DNA of 64,000 bases from Nitrosomonas sp. (lineage in GTDB: Bacteria; Pseudomonadota; Gammaproteobacteria; Burkholderiales; Nitrosomonadaceae), in contig JALDQW010000001.1 in assembly GCA_031316255.1 (NCBI GenBank), forward strand, positions 3,195,485 through 3,259,484, read 5' to 3'. The notes beneath the pieces were generated by a model. It searched no databases and had not been told where the DNA came from. It saw only the letters and a list, made by a program, of their open reading frames with translations. Positions 17,834-26,797 of the stretch are shown piece after piece; the first letter of the stretch is position 1; the number at the start of each line of letters is the position of its first letter. The position numbers were made by a program, and so were the translations under genes.

Positions 17834-18991
17834 ATGTTCCAGCGATCTTCATTCAAAACAAGCACACAAATTGGTGCGTTATTTATCCTGTTTTTTTGTA
17901 CCTACATTTTGACATCCCTGGCGCATGCACAACGCATTGCAACACAGTTCGATGTCAAAATTCTTACCCGCGGCCTGCAACACCCCTGGGGTATGGCATT
18001 CCTGCCGGATGGAAAAATGCTGGTTACAGAACGCCCAGGCCGGTTACGCATAATCACGTCCGACGGACAAATTTCTGAGCCAGTCAAAAATGTCCCCACT
18101 GTTTATAGCGAGCAACAGGGCGGCCTGCTCGATGTCGCGCTCGATCCGAATTTTGCCACCAATCGCCTGATTTACCTGTCGTATGCCGAGCCTGTCAGCA
18201 CATCGGAGGGTATTGTTGCCAGCACCGCTGTCGCCCGTGCCGAACTCGCGGAAAACAGTTTGCGCGATTTAAAAGTGATTTTTCGTCAAAACCCTAAAAC
18301 CCACGGCGGGCAGCATTTCGGTTCGCGTCTTGTATTCACACCCGATGGCAATTTGTTTATCACCCTTGGCGACCGTGGCAATCATATGAAAGAAGCCCAA
18401 AACCCAGGAAATCATATCGGCGCCATCATCCGCATCCGGCCGGACGGTTCAATTCCCGATGACAATCCTTTTGTCAAAGATCCGAAAGCAAAACCCGAAA
18501 TCTGGTCATATGGCCACCGCAGTGTTCAGGGTGCAGCAATACATCCGGAGACCGGTGAGTTATGGATTCATGAACACGGCCCGCGCGGCGGTGATGAAAT
18601 CAATATTCTCAAGCCCGGCAAAAACTACGGCTGGCCTGAAGCCAGCTACGGCGTACATTATTCGATGATACCCATTAAGGATGAGCATGCTGAACAGGGC
18701 TTTGAAGAACCGATTTACTACTGGACGCCCTCTATTGCCCCTTCCGGCATGTTGTTTTATACGGGCGGACTTTTTCCGGGCTGGAGAGGCAATCTGTTTA
18801 TAGGTGCGTTGGCCGGTCAACATCTCGTCAGAATGACAGCCAGCAATGATAAAGTATTAGGTGAAGAACAACTGCTGCAAAACACCTTGCGGTTTCGCGA
18901 TGTTGAACAAGGCCCTGATGGCGCCATTTATTTATTGACAGATGAGGAAGACGGCAAGATTCTCAAAATGACCCCGGCTGTTACGCAGTAA
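17834..18991 (+). CDS. PQQ-dependent sugar dehydrogenase, soluble type (YliI/Asd-like)
   Basis: From the ATG at 17834, with AAGGAG five bases upstream, the product has 385 residues and a cleavable signal peptide ending at AHA. It is a six-bladed propeller of the soluble glucose/aldose dehydrogenase family (YliI). Motifs are HPWGMAFLPDGKMLVTERPGRL near the N-terminus, the catalytic-histidine segment TLGDRGN after GGQHFGSRL, and HEHGPRGGDEIN. Members oxidise aldose sugars in the periplasm using PQQ and calcium. Whether this host makes PQQ cannot be seen here. The gene is 138 bases downstream of the TonB receptor and may be co-transcribed. Confidence 0.9.
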   Translation: MFQRSSFKTSTQIGALFILFFCTYILTSLAHAQRIATQFDVKILTRGLQHPWGMAFLPDGKMLVTERPGRLRIITSDGQISEPVKNVPTVYSEQQGGLLDVALDPNFATNRLIYLSYAEPVSTSEGIVASTAVARAELAENSLRDLKVIFRQNPKTHGGQHFGSRLVFTPDGNLFITLGDRGNHMKEAQNPGNHIGAIIRIRPDGSIPDDNPFVKDPKAKPEIWSYGHRSVQGAAIHPETGELWIHEHGPRGGDEINILKPGKNYGWPEASYGVHYSMIPIKDEHAEQGFEEPIYYWTPSIAPSGMLFYTGGLFPGWRGNLFIGALAGQHLVRMTASNDKVLGEEQLLQNTLRFRDVEQGPDGAIYLLTDEEDGKILKMTPAVTQ

Positions 18992-19199
18992 GCGTGCCAC
19001 TGATGAGATTAATTAATGTAGCTTGATTCAAATTCAATTGTCTCCGGATAAAAGGGATTGGTCTTATACAGGTTCATTTGTGCAATTGTTCAAAAAAGTA
19101 CATTGAACAACCGGGATGGATATAGAATAAGAGCTTTAAAATAATGCAACACATCCTGTTAGCAGTTTTCGTTTATTCTAATTTAAAACTCCTGGACGG

Positions 19200-20393
19200 A
19201 TGACGTTATCTTCAACCGATATGAATATATTTGCGCAACGACGCCGAAAATTTCTCAAGCTCGGCCTGGTCAGCGGATTAGGTATTTTCTTTTCTGGCCA
19301 CTGGTCTTCTGTACCAAGCCAGGCCGCTTCATTGATTCATGCGGCCAGCAGTGGACTGTTGCCGCCCGATGCTAATGGCGTGCGTTTGCCCAGGGGATTC
19401 AGTTCCCGCATTGTTGCGCGTTCCGGCCAAACACTATTCGGGTATAAATGGCATGCTGCACCTGATGGCGGCGCCACATTTGCCGTGAAAGAGGATGGTG
19501 GCTGGATTTATGTTTCCAATTGCGAGCTCAAGAACAAGGAAGGTGGCGTCGGCGCTATGCGCTTCAACCGACACGGTGAAATCGTTGACGCTTATTCCAT
19601 CTTGAGCAATACCAGCCGTAATTGTGCAGGCGGTCACACGCCCTGGAATACCTGGTTATCATGCGAAGAAACTAACAAGGGACGAGTGTGGGAATGCGAT
19701 CCTTTTGGTAAAATTCCGCCGCGCATGAGGCCTGCACTTGGTACATTTAGACATGAAGCGGTTGCGGTTGATATCCTCCAGAAACAGTTATATTTGACGG
19801 AAGACAAGCCGGATGGTCGCTTTTACCGTTTCACGTCCAATGCAATCGATTCGACTGGCAAGCTAGATCTGGATAACGGCATATTAGAGGTTGCCGAAGT
19901 CATCAATGGCCGAATTGGCGAAATTCATTGGCATTCTTTACCTGATCCGCACGCAACCTCTATGCCCACGCGTTACCAGGTTAATCACAGTACGCCGTTC
20001 GACGGCGGCGAAGGCATCTGGTATCACGAAGGAATCGTTTACTTTACCACCAAAGGCGACAACCGGATTTGGTCTTACGATACCCGGAACATGCAACTGC
20101 GCATTGTTTATAATGCGTCCTATTATTTGTTTCCTGCTTTGACCGGCGTGGATAATATTACAGCCAACGCGGATGGCGAACTCATTGTTGCCGAGGACGG
20201 CGGTAAAATGCAAATTGTTGTAGTCAGTCCGGAAGGCGTTTTGCCGCTGTTGCAAGTCGTCAATCAAGATCAATCGGAAATCACCGGTCCGGCTTTTAGC
20301 CCTGATGGTTCGCGCTTGTATTTCAGCTCACAACGAGGCACTTCAGGCATGCATGAAGACGGCATTACTTTTGAAGTATCCGGACCGTTCTGA
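19200..20393 (+). CDS. PhoX-like DUF839 exported protein
   Basis: The 397-residue protein has a twin-arginine type signal (RRRKFLKLGLVSGLG) and then a DUF839 propeller domain like that of PhoX, the calcium/iron alkaline phosphatase. Visible family segments include HTPWNTWLSCEET and FRHEAVAVD. It may be a periplasmic phosphatase or a related enzyme; many DUF839 proteins have no proven activity. There is no Pho box that I can see in the 200 bases upstream, so phosphate control is not supported. Confidence 0.8.
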   Translation: MTLSSTDMNIFAQRRRKFLKLGLVSGLGIFFSGHWSSVPSQAASLIHAASSGLLPPDANGVRLPRGFSSRIVARSGQTLFGYKWHAAPDGGATFAVKEDGGWIYVSNCELKNKEGGVGAMRFNRHGEIVDAYSILSNTSRNCAGGHTPWNTWLSCEETNKGRVWECDPFGKIPPRMRPALGTFRHEAVAVDILQKQLYLTEDKPDGRFYRFTSNAIDSTGKLDLDNGILEVAEVINGRIGEIHWHSLPDPHATSMPTRYQVNHSTPFDGGEGIWYHEGIVYFTTKGDNRIWSYDTRNMQLRIVYNASYYLFPALTGVDNITANADGELIVAEDGGKMQIVVVSPEGVLPLLQVVNQDQSEITGPAFSPDGSRLYFSSQRGTSGMHEDGITFEVSGPF

Positions 20394-20454
20394 TTTATTA
20401 ATACCATGCAATTTGATCAAATCAATTGCGTTGATCTACAAGGAGTAAACCCAT

Positions 20455-21600
20455 ATGTCCGTTAACGGTCGATTTTTATCCCGTTTATTCTGGATTATAA
20501 TGGCAGCCCTGCTGTTGCTCATATTTTTACGCAACCTGCCCGATTTTCTTGTTTCAGATTTTTTTGTACCGGACGGCAAGCGGGAATATGCCACGCCGCG
20601 TATTGTTGAAGCACGCGGCAATCTGGCGGAAGATGAAAAAAGCACCATTGCATTATTTGAAAATGCACGCGATTCGGTTGTGTTTATAACCACCCGGCAA
20701 CGTGTTATGGATGCCTGGACGCGAAATATTTTTTCCGTACCCAGTGGAACCGGATCCGGTTTTATCTGGAATGATAATGGTCATATCATTACTAATTTTC
20801 ATGTGATCAAGGGTGCCAGTGAAGCAATTGTCCGCTTGGTAGACGGCCGTGATTACAAGGCCGCGCTGGTCGGCGCAAGTCCAGCCCATGATATTGCCGT
20901 GCTTAGAATCGGCATCGGTTTTCAACGCCCCGCACCGGTTCCGCTTGGTACCAGTAACGATCTTAAAGTCGGTCAAAAAGTTTTTGCTATCGGTAATCCT
21001 TTTGGATTGGACTGGACATTAACGACAGGCATAGTATCTGCACTTGACCGATCGCTACCCGGTGAAGGTGGCCGTACAATCGATAATTTAATTCAAACAG
21101 ATGCAGCGATTAATCCTGGAAATTCTGGGGGGCCGTTACTGGACTCTGCAGGACGGCTGATCGGTATTAATACGGCAATTTACAGTCCAAGCGGTGCAAG
21201 TGCGGGCATCGGTTTTGCGGTGCCTGTAGACACCGTTAACCGTGTTGTGCCGCAACTGATAAGCCGTGGCAAATATATTCGCCCGGCACTGGGTATTACC
21301 GTCGACGGTAAATTCAATGAACGCCTAACAGGCATGATTGATATAGCAGGCGTTGTCGTTCTCGGAGTCAGCCGCGGCTCTGCAGCCGATACCGCCGGCC
21401 TCAAAGGCGCACATATTTCATCAAATGGTGAAATTACCCCTCGAGACATTATTATTGCCATTGATAACAAGCTGGTTGATTCTGTCGAAAAACTGTTGTC
21501 GATCATAGACGGGTATCGCGTGGGCGATACCATACAGGTCAGAATACTTCGTAATGAACAGGAAATAGAAGTTCCTGTCACATTGCAGCCGGGAGAATAA
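20455..21600 (+). CDS. DegS/HtrA-type membrane-anchored serine protease
   Basis: A trypsin-like S1C protease of 381 residues. One N-terminal membrane segment (about 10-28) anchors it in the inner membrane. The catalytic triad is histidine in TNFHVI, aspartate in HDIAVL, and serine in NPGNSGGPLL. A single PDZ domain (about 290-375) follows. One PDZ plus an uncleaved anchor is the DegS layout. DegS relays envelope stress by cutting the anti-sigma factor of sigma-E. The gene is followed closely by a transporter gene, with no obvious anti-sigma gene. Confidence 0.9.
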   Translation: MSVNGRFLSRLFWIIMAALLLLIFLRNLPDFLVSDFFVPDGKREYATPRIVEARGNLAEDEKSTIALFENARDSVVFITTRQRVMDAWTRNIFSVPSGTGSGFIWNDNGHIITNFHVIKGASEAIVRLVDGRDYKAALVGASPAHDIAVLRIGIGFQRPAPVPLGTSNDLKVGQKVFAIGNPFGLDWTLTTGIVSALDRSLPGEGGRTIDNLIQTDAAINPGNSGGPLLDSAGRLIGINTAIYSPSGASAGIGFAVPVDTVNRVVPQLISRGKYIRPALGITVDGKFNERLTGMIDIAGVVVLGVSRGSAADTAGLKGAHISSNGEITPRDIIIAIDNKLVDSVEKLLSIIDGYRVGDTIQVRILRNEQEIEVPVTLQPGE

Positions 21601-21654
21601 ACGCAATCCACCAGCACCGACCGTAATCGTTGCGTCTTAACGCATTTCAATACC

Positions 21655-22953
21655 ATGAATATAACCACAAAAATACTGATCTGGATGGTTGCAGGGCTGG
21701 TACTTGGAAGTCTGATTAATAACTTTGCACAAGATCATGTTTTTATCCAGGATTACCTCGTAAACGGCTTTTTTCATGTCATCGGCGCGGTTTTTATCAA
21801 TCTCCTAAAAATGCTTGTGGTTCCTTTGGTTACTTTCTCGCTTATATGCGGCGTATGCGGAATTGGCGACATTAACAAGCTGGGACGTGTCGGTATTAAA
21901 GCATTGGCTCTGTTTCTTATATCCACAGCCTTGGCAATTTCTTTGTCAATACTTGTAGCTGTTTACATCGAACCGGGTAAAGATTTTAACTTGTCAGAAA
22001 GTACGGCGATTGAATTCATAGCACCGGAAGCACCGCCATTTACTCAAGTATTAATCGATCTTGTCCCAAGCAATCCTGTTGCCGCTTTCGCTGAAGGCAA
22101 TATGTTGCAGATTATCTTTTTTACGATTTTATTTGCAATTTGTCTGCTCATGATCGGTGAACGCGGGCGCGTTATCATTGATGGCGTCGGAAGGCTCAAC
22201 GACGTTATGATGCAAGTTGTCACCATCGTGATGTCCATCGCACCTTACGGCGTTTTTGCATTAATGGCAAAAACCTTTGCGCTGCAAGGAATCGGCCTGA
22301 TTATTCCTATGATTGGATATTTTAGTGTCGTTGTCGTTGTTTTACTCTGTCATGTAACAGGTACACTGATGATCTTGCTAAAACTGCTGGGAAGACTCAA
22401 TCCCATTACATTCCTCAAAAAAGTTCGGACTGCGCAAATTTTTGCTTTTAGCACTTCAAGTTCAAACGCCACGATTCCTGTGACACTCAGAACAGTTGAA
22501 AAACGCATGGGTGTCGATAACTCAACAGCATCATTTGTCGTTCCATTCGGCGCCACCATAAATATGGATGGAACAGCCATCATGCAAGGCGTTGCCACTG
22601 TCTTTATCGCCAATGTCTATGGTATAGAATTAGGGGTTAGTGGTTATCTGACAGTTATCGGCATGGCTGTGCTGGCGTCAATCGGCACCGCCGGTGTTCC
22701 AGGTGTGGGTCTGATTATGCTGGCCATGGTCTTCAATCAAGTTGGACTTCCTGTTGAAGGCATTGCACTGATTATGGGGGTAGACCGTCTGCTGGACATG
22801 ATACGCACTGCGGTAAATGTCACCGGCGACGCAGTTGTTACAGTTATTGTCGCACACAGCGAAAACAATTTGTCACAGGACGTATACAATGACCCTTGCG
22901 CAGGTATTCTGGAATCCGTTCATTTACCGCATGACGATACGCACAATACGTAA
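21655..22953 (+). CDS. Dicarboxylate/amino acid:cation symporter (DAACS family)
   Basis: A 432-residue inner-membrane transporter of the GltP/DctA (SLC1) family. It has eight helices and two re-entrant loops; the hallmark segments are the serine-rich FAFSTSSSNATIPVTL and NMDGTAIMQGVATVF, followed by ASIGTAGVPGVG. It takes up glutamate, aspartate or C4-dicarboxylates with protons or sodium. The exact substrate is not evident. It lies 54 bases after the DegS-like gene and converges with exbD. Confidence 0.92.
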   Translation: MNITTKILIWMVAGLVLGSLINNFAQDHVFIQDYLVNGFFHVIGAVFINLLKMLVVPLVTFSLICGVCGIGDINKLGRVGIKALALFLISTALAISLSILVAVYIEPGKDFNLSESTAIEFIAPEAPPFTQVLIDLVPSNPVAAFAEGNMLQIIFFTILFAICLLMIGERGRVIIDGVGRLNDVMMQVVTIVMSIAPYGVFALMAKTFALQGIGLIIPMIGYFSVVVVVLLCHVTGTLMILLKLLGRLNPITFLKKVRTAQIFAFSTSSSNATIPVTLRTVEKRMGVDNSTASFVVPFGATINMDGTAIMQGVATVFIANVYGIELGVSGYLTVIGMAVLASIGTAGVPGVGLIMLAMVFNQVGLPVEGIALIMGVDRLLDMIRTAVNVTGDAVVTVIVAHSENNLSQDVYNDPCAGILESVHLPHDDTHNT

Positions 22954-22960
22954 CCAAACG

Positions 22961-23383
22961 CTATTCCTGTATCGTTGGGTCAGTGATAAATCCAATTCTT
23001 GCCATTCCAGCGTTGGCGGCAATACTCATAATACGTGCGACATGTTCATAATGCGCTTCTTTATCAGCTTTGATATGTAATTCTGTTGTCGGTTCCTGGG
23101 CAACAGTTGTCGAAAAACGCACTGACAGTTGATCAAGCATCACCGGTTCACCATTCCAAAACAAGCTGCCATCTTTCCGAATAGCCATTTCGACATGTTC
23201 CGGCTGAGTTATATTCGGCGTGCTTTCAGCCTTGGGCAAATCAATCTTTACAGAATGAGTCAACAGTGGCGCAGTAATGATAAAAATGATCAATAAAACC
23301 AGCATAACATCAACCAATGGCACGACATTGATTTCTGCCATAGGGGCTTGCTGCCCGCTGCTGTTCATACTACCAAATGCCAT
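22961..23383 (-). CDS. exbD: Biopolymer transport protein ExbD
   Basis: A 140-residue protein with a short cytoplasmic N-terminus and one transmembrane segment (about 23-42) carrying the essential aspartate in PLVDVMLVLLIIF. A periplasmic domain with the ADKEAHYEHV region follows. It forms the proton-driven motor with ExbB that energises TonB. The start codon abuts the exbB stop by a one-base overlap (23383), so the genes are translationally coupled. Confidence 0.93.
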   Translation of the reverse strand: MAFGSMNSSGQQAPMAEINVVPLVDVMLVLLIIFIITAPLLTHSVKIDLPKAESTPNITQPEHVEMAIRKDGSLFWNGEPVMLDQLSVRFSTTVAQEPTTELHIKADKEAHYEHVARIMSIAANAGMARIGFITDPTIQE

Positions 23384-24171
23384 TATTGTCCCCTTTCTTC
23401 AAGATTTGAATAGGTTGTCGCAGGTGCGATGGTTTGTGGAATTGAAGTCGAATGCGATTGATGGTGTTCCTTGCCCCGGTTACCGTTAGTGCTGCCATCA
23501 CCACCGACGGTGATCAGTACAAAAAGATCGTGTGCAAATGCATCAAGACGCGCAAGCCAGATTCTGTTGCGGCGTACAAATGCGTTATAAGCCAGAACTG
23601 CGGGAATCGCGACAGCAAGTCCTAGTGCCGTCATAATCAACGCTTCACCTACGGGTCCGGCAACCTTGTCAAGAGTACCCTGTCCGGATAATCCAATCTG
23701 GATCAAAGCATGATAAATACCCCATACCGTACCAAATAAACCGATATACGGCGCCGCAGATCCGGCGGACGCAATAAGCGTCAACCCGTTTTCAACGCGG
23801 GTTGCCTCCTGATCAATGCCGTTTCTTAATGCGCGTGTCAAAAATTCGCTAGTTCCGCCGGCAGCAGCCAATTTATGTGAGTCATGAATTTTGGAGTCAT
23901 CCGATGCTTCAATGCCTAGTTTGGCCAATTCCGCAAATGCATTATTCGGTGTGGTTGCGTTTAACGATTTTCTCACTTCATCGAGCGATTCAACACTCCA
24001 GAAATGACTCAAAAATGCCGTTGCCCTTTTTTTTGCAATAAAATTAGTAATACTTTTTGTAATAATCAGGTACCAACTTGCTACTGAGAGTGAGATCAGC
24101 AACACCAGCACGCTGATACCTACACCATCAATTTGAGCGAGAAAATGTGAAAAACCAAGTCCTTGTTCCAT
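23383..24171 (-). CDS. exbB: Biopolymer transport protein ExbB (MotA/TolQ/ExbB family)
   Basis: This 262-residue protein has the three-helix topology of ExbB. The first segment is near residues 18-37. The conserved block is SAAPYIGLFGTVWGIYHAL, and a third segment is LIMTALGLAVAIPAVLAYNAF. The C-terminal tail is long and polar (STNGNRGKEHHQSH). It forms the proton channel with ExbD. It lies between tonB and exbD in one operon. Confidence 0.93.
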   Translation of the reverse strand: MEQGLGFSHFLAQIDGVGISVLVLLISLSVASWYLIITKSITNFIAKKRATAFLSHFWSVESLDEVRKSLNATTPNNAFAELAKLGIEASDDSKIHDSHKLAAAGGTSEFLTRALRNGIDQEATRVENGLTLIASAGSAAPYIGLFGTVWGIYHALIQIGLSGQGTLDKVAGPVGEALIMTALGLAVAIPAVLAYNAFVRRNRIWLARLDAFAHDLFVLITVGGDGSTNGNRGKEHHQSHSTSIPQTIAPATTYSNLEERGQ

Positions 24172-24176
24172 TAAAT

Positions 24177-24887
24177 TTAATTTCCTTGCAGTACAAAGTT
24201 GAAGGGTTGCAACGCAACTGCTCGAACCGGTTGGCCATTACGCATTGACGGTCTGCATTGCCAACTTTTCACGGCTTCTAGTGCCGCATTATCCAAACGC
24301 TCATAGCCGCTGCTATCAATCACATGAGCATGATCAATAAGACCGCTTTCGTCGAGTTCGACACGCAATACCAGCTTGCCTTCTTCACCCATGCGGCGTG
24401 AAATTGCGGGATATGTTGGCGCAGACAATTTCGGACACGATACAGACAGTTCAGAAGAAAGCGTCACCGGGCCCGTTTGCATTTGCTTGGATGGCGCTTC
24501 AATTACTGGTTCAGGCATAATTTCCTGTTCAAGGATGTGTTCTTGCGCAGGTTCCGGTTCTGGCAGCATGACCGATTCATGTTTGGGCAGGACAGGTAAT
24601 TTTGTAGCCAGTTTTTTGATTTCAGGTTTTGGTTCGGGTTTTTTTGCCGGCTTTAGCTCCACGGGCGTTGGTTCCTGCCTGACTTCAGGCAAAGCTTGAG
24701 GAGCAGGCTGAGAAATGATTTCAGCAAACAATGTTACCATTTGTTCTGGTGGCGGTAACAGGCGCTGGTTCCATAGACCGTAAAACAAAACACCATGAGC
24801 GATCACTACGATGAACAATCCTGGCAACGAAATAAAGTTCTGCTTAGATCCTAAATAATCAGTATTTTTATGTGTTAGTGCATGCAT
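24177..24887 (-). CDS. tonB: Energy transducer TonB
   Basis: The 236-residue product has an N-terminal membrane anchor (about residues 22-40). A long proline-, glutamate- and lysine-rich periplasmic spacer follows (VELKPAKKPEPKPEIK region). A C-terminal TonB domain has YPAISRRMGEEGKLVLRVEL and the NGQPVRAVALQPFNFVL end. It transmits the ExbBD proton motor to outer-membrane receptors such as the one at 15.6-17.7 kb. It is first in a tonB-exbB-exbD operon with a Fur-box-like promoter upstream. Confidence 0.93.
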   Translation of the reverse strand: MHALTHKNTDYLGSKQNFISLPGLFIVVIAHGVLFYGLWNQRLLPPPEQMVTLFAEIISQPAPQALPEVRQEPTPVELKPAKKPEPKPEIKKLATKLPVLPKHESVMLPEPEPAQEHILEQEIMPEPVIEAPSKQMQTGPVTLSSELSVSCPKLSAPTYPAISRRMGEEGKLVLRVELDESGLIDHAHVIDSSGYERLDNAALEAVKSWQCRPSMRNGQPVRAVALQPFNFVLQGN

Positions 24888-25096
24888 TGCAGAATAATCT
24901 ACACCAATTTCAGCAGCCTTATTTCGATTTTTACAAACAAATGTGCACGATTAAACACTTGCGGTCAGACATGAGAATTTGATTAAATAAAATGTTAGAT
25001 CGTCGTATATCAAATCCAATAGAGTACGCAATGACCCAGAAACACTTAATATCATCGCTCACGATTATCAAGTTAAAATAATTTGCCAAGCTCTAA

Positions 25097-25125
25097 ATAA
25101 TAAAGCAAACGATAATAATTATCAA
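25097..25125 (-). promoter_or_regulatory. Probable Fur-controlled promoter of tonB-exbB-exbD
   Basis: On the minus strand TTGATA (25125-25120) and TATTAT (25102-25097) are 17 bases apart, a good sigma-70 promoter. The -35 element lies inside GATAATAATTATC (25111-25123), a 6-1-6 inverted repeat that is the core of the Fur consensus (GATAATnATTATC). Binding by Fur-Fe would block the promoter when iron is plentiful. The leader to the tonB start is about 200 bases; I see nothing else in it. The remaining part of the 344-base gap (24888-25231) holds the 3' side of the TetR gene. Confidence 0.75.
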
Positions 25126-25231
25126 TAATAATCTAGGTCATTCCTTAGCGTTGTCATACCACCCGAGGATTGCAATATCAGATCAGCGATAATCAGAGCA
25201 ACTAATTCAGTAAAATCCAGAAAAGTAAGGA

Positions 25232-25888
25232 TTAATCGAGTGCGGCAAGTGTTGAATCAACTATTTCATCCAGTTGATCAATTTCAACCTGTGTGTGTAT
25301 CATTGTTCTAATACCAGCTATGCTACTCATTAAAAAGTGAGCCAGTGCACTTGGTGTCTTGTTTTTGGTAATGACTCCTTTTGATTGCCCCGTTTTGATT
25401 GCTCGTTGCAGCAACTCATTAAATTTGGTAGTTACATTTGATATCATCTTTGAGATGTTGGCGTCACGATCATTAAATTCATAGATCGTATTTGTTACAA
25501 AACATCCTATATATCGCTTGTGCCTATTTCTTTTGCGAACTGTATCAACCAAGCCATGCAGAAATGTTTCTATAAAATCTCGGCCTGTTGAAGATTGCTG
25601 CACCCCTTTCTCAATTTGCGCGATTTGTTGATCGCAATATCGTGTCAGACAACGTTCAAACAATTGATGTTTGTTACCAAACATGTGATAAAAACTGCTT
25701 TTTGAGATATTTGCAGCATTTAAAATATCATCGAGAGATGTTGCATCGTACCCATCAGCCCAGAAAAGATTCATTGCGATTTCCAACGTTTCTTCAGGAT
25801 CATAACCGAGCGGGCGGCCTTTCTTGCGTTTATTCGTTTGTGGTTCCTTTGTAAGTAATTCGTTTGTAGTTTTCATATTCTTTACCAT
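25232..25888 (-). CDS. TetR-family transcriptional regulator
   Basis: A 218-residue regulator. The N-terminal helix-turn-helix (about residues 25-75) contains TLEIAMNLFWADGYDATSLDD and the recognition segment NISKSSFYHMFGNKHQLFERC, typical of TetR. The C-terminal ligand domain, with a GQSKGVI segment, is characteristic of the AcrR-like subfamily. The basic start (KKGRPLGYD) precedes helix one. The controlled gene may be the divergent RDD-family gene, but that is inference. Start at 25888 or a second ATG at 25876. Confidence 0.85.
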   Translation of the reverse strand: MVKNMKTTNELLTKEPQTNKRKKGRPLGYDPEETLEIAMNLFWADGYDATSLDDILNAANISKSSFYHMFGNKHQLFERCLTRYCDQQIAQIEKGVQQSSTGRDFIETFLHGLVDTVRKRNRHKRYIGCFVTNTIYEFNDRDANISKMISNVTTKFNELLQRAIKTGQSKGVITKNKTPSALAHFLMSSIAGIRTMIHTQVEIDQLDEIVDSTLAALD

Positions 25889-26033
25889 ATTCCATATTAT
25901 TATTTATTATTAAAATTACAAAAGACAAAATTTCCCTCCAGTATTGAATTACTGATATTCTTCCAATACCATTTTTTGCCAATTAAAAACTTTAAGTGTT
26001 GAATTACCATTCACCTAAATTAAAATAATTACC

Positions 26034-26450
26034 ATGACAGTCTCTTATCCCAGTTTCTGGCGACGATTCGTCAGTCTGATTTATGAATTTCTAATTTTGT
26101 TAGCTGTTATTTTTATTGCGAGTTTTATTTTTCATATCGTTTTCCGCGATACAACTGCCTTTTACTTTATCCCACTCTATCAATTTTATTTACTCGTTAT
26201 CATGGGTTACTACTTTATCTGGTTCTGGACGCATGGGGGACAGACCTTGGCGATGCAAACCTGGAAAATACGTGTAGTTACTGTAGATGGCAAAATACTT
26301 AATAGACGAAAAGCGATTACGCGTTACCTGATTGCAGTACTTGGCATATCATTCTTCGGCGTCGGCATTTTATGGGCATTTCTTGATCGTGATCATCAGT
26401 ATCTTCATGATCGATTAGCGGGCACACAAATTATCAAAATTGAAAGCTGA
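26034..26450 (+). CDS. RDD-family membrane protein
   Basis: The 138-residue protein has three transmembrane segments (about 16-36, 48-68, 98-118) and the RDD-family signs: the N-terminal FWRRFVSLIYEFL segment, a central GQTLAMQTWKIRVV segment and a C-terminal DRDHQYLHDRLAGT. The family is widespread and mostly of unknown function; some members are transporters. It is transcribed away from the TetR gene. Confidence 0.85.
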   Translation: MTVSYPSFWRRFVSLIYEFLILLAVIFIASFIFHIVFRDTTAFYFIPLYQFYLLVIMGYYFIWFWTHGGQTLAMQTWKIRVVTVDGKILNRRKAITRYLIAVLGISFFGVGILWAFLDRDHQYLHDRLAGTQIIKIES

Positions 26451-26797
26451 TTATCTTAATATCACTATACTTACACAACCCTGCGCATTTAAATTCGACT
26501 GGATTGTCATACCGTAAACACACCAAACCTGGCTTTTACACCATTAAATCATTTACTCATTCAATAAAAAAACGACTAATTAATTTCCTTCATCCCTTTT
26601 AATAAGTTTATAACTCTCGACATTATAACAAGAAATAAACTATTTTTAGACCAATATGCTAGAATTGTTTTTTAGATAAGACTTGTCACAATAAAAGTAT
26701 TTTCTAAACTTAAAATTACAAAAAAGTAAAACAATGACGTAAGTATGTATAACTAGTATTTCACAATAAATACCTGACAAGAGGGGATGTTAGCGTT
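26451..26797. other. AT-rich intergenic region
   Basis: This 347-base stretch is very AT-rich. A weak possible promoter is TTGTCA (26683-26688) with TAAACT (26705-26710), 16 bases apart. An AGAGGGG-like ribosome site lies shortly before the GGDEF gene. I see no ORF, RNA gene or strong hairpin. Confidence 0.35.

Noticed and set aside
19000..19199. Pho box before the PhoX-like gene
   Set aside because: I searched the upstream region for two CTGTCAT-like repeats and found none.
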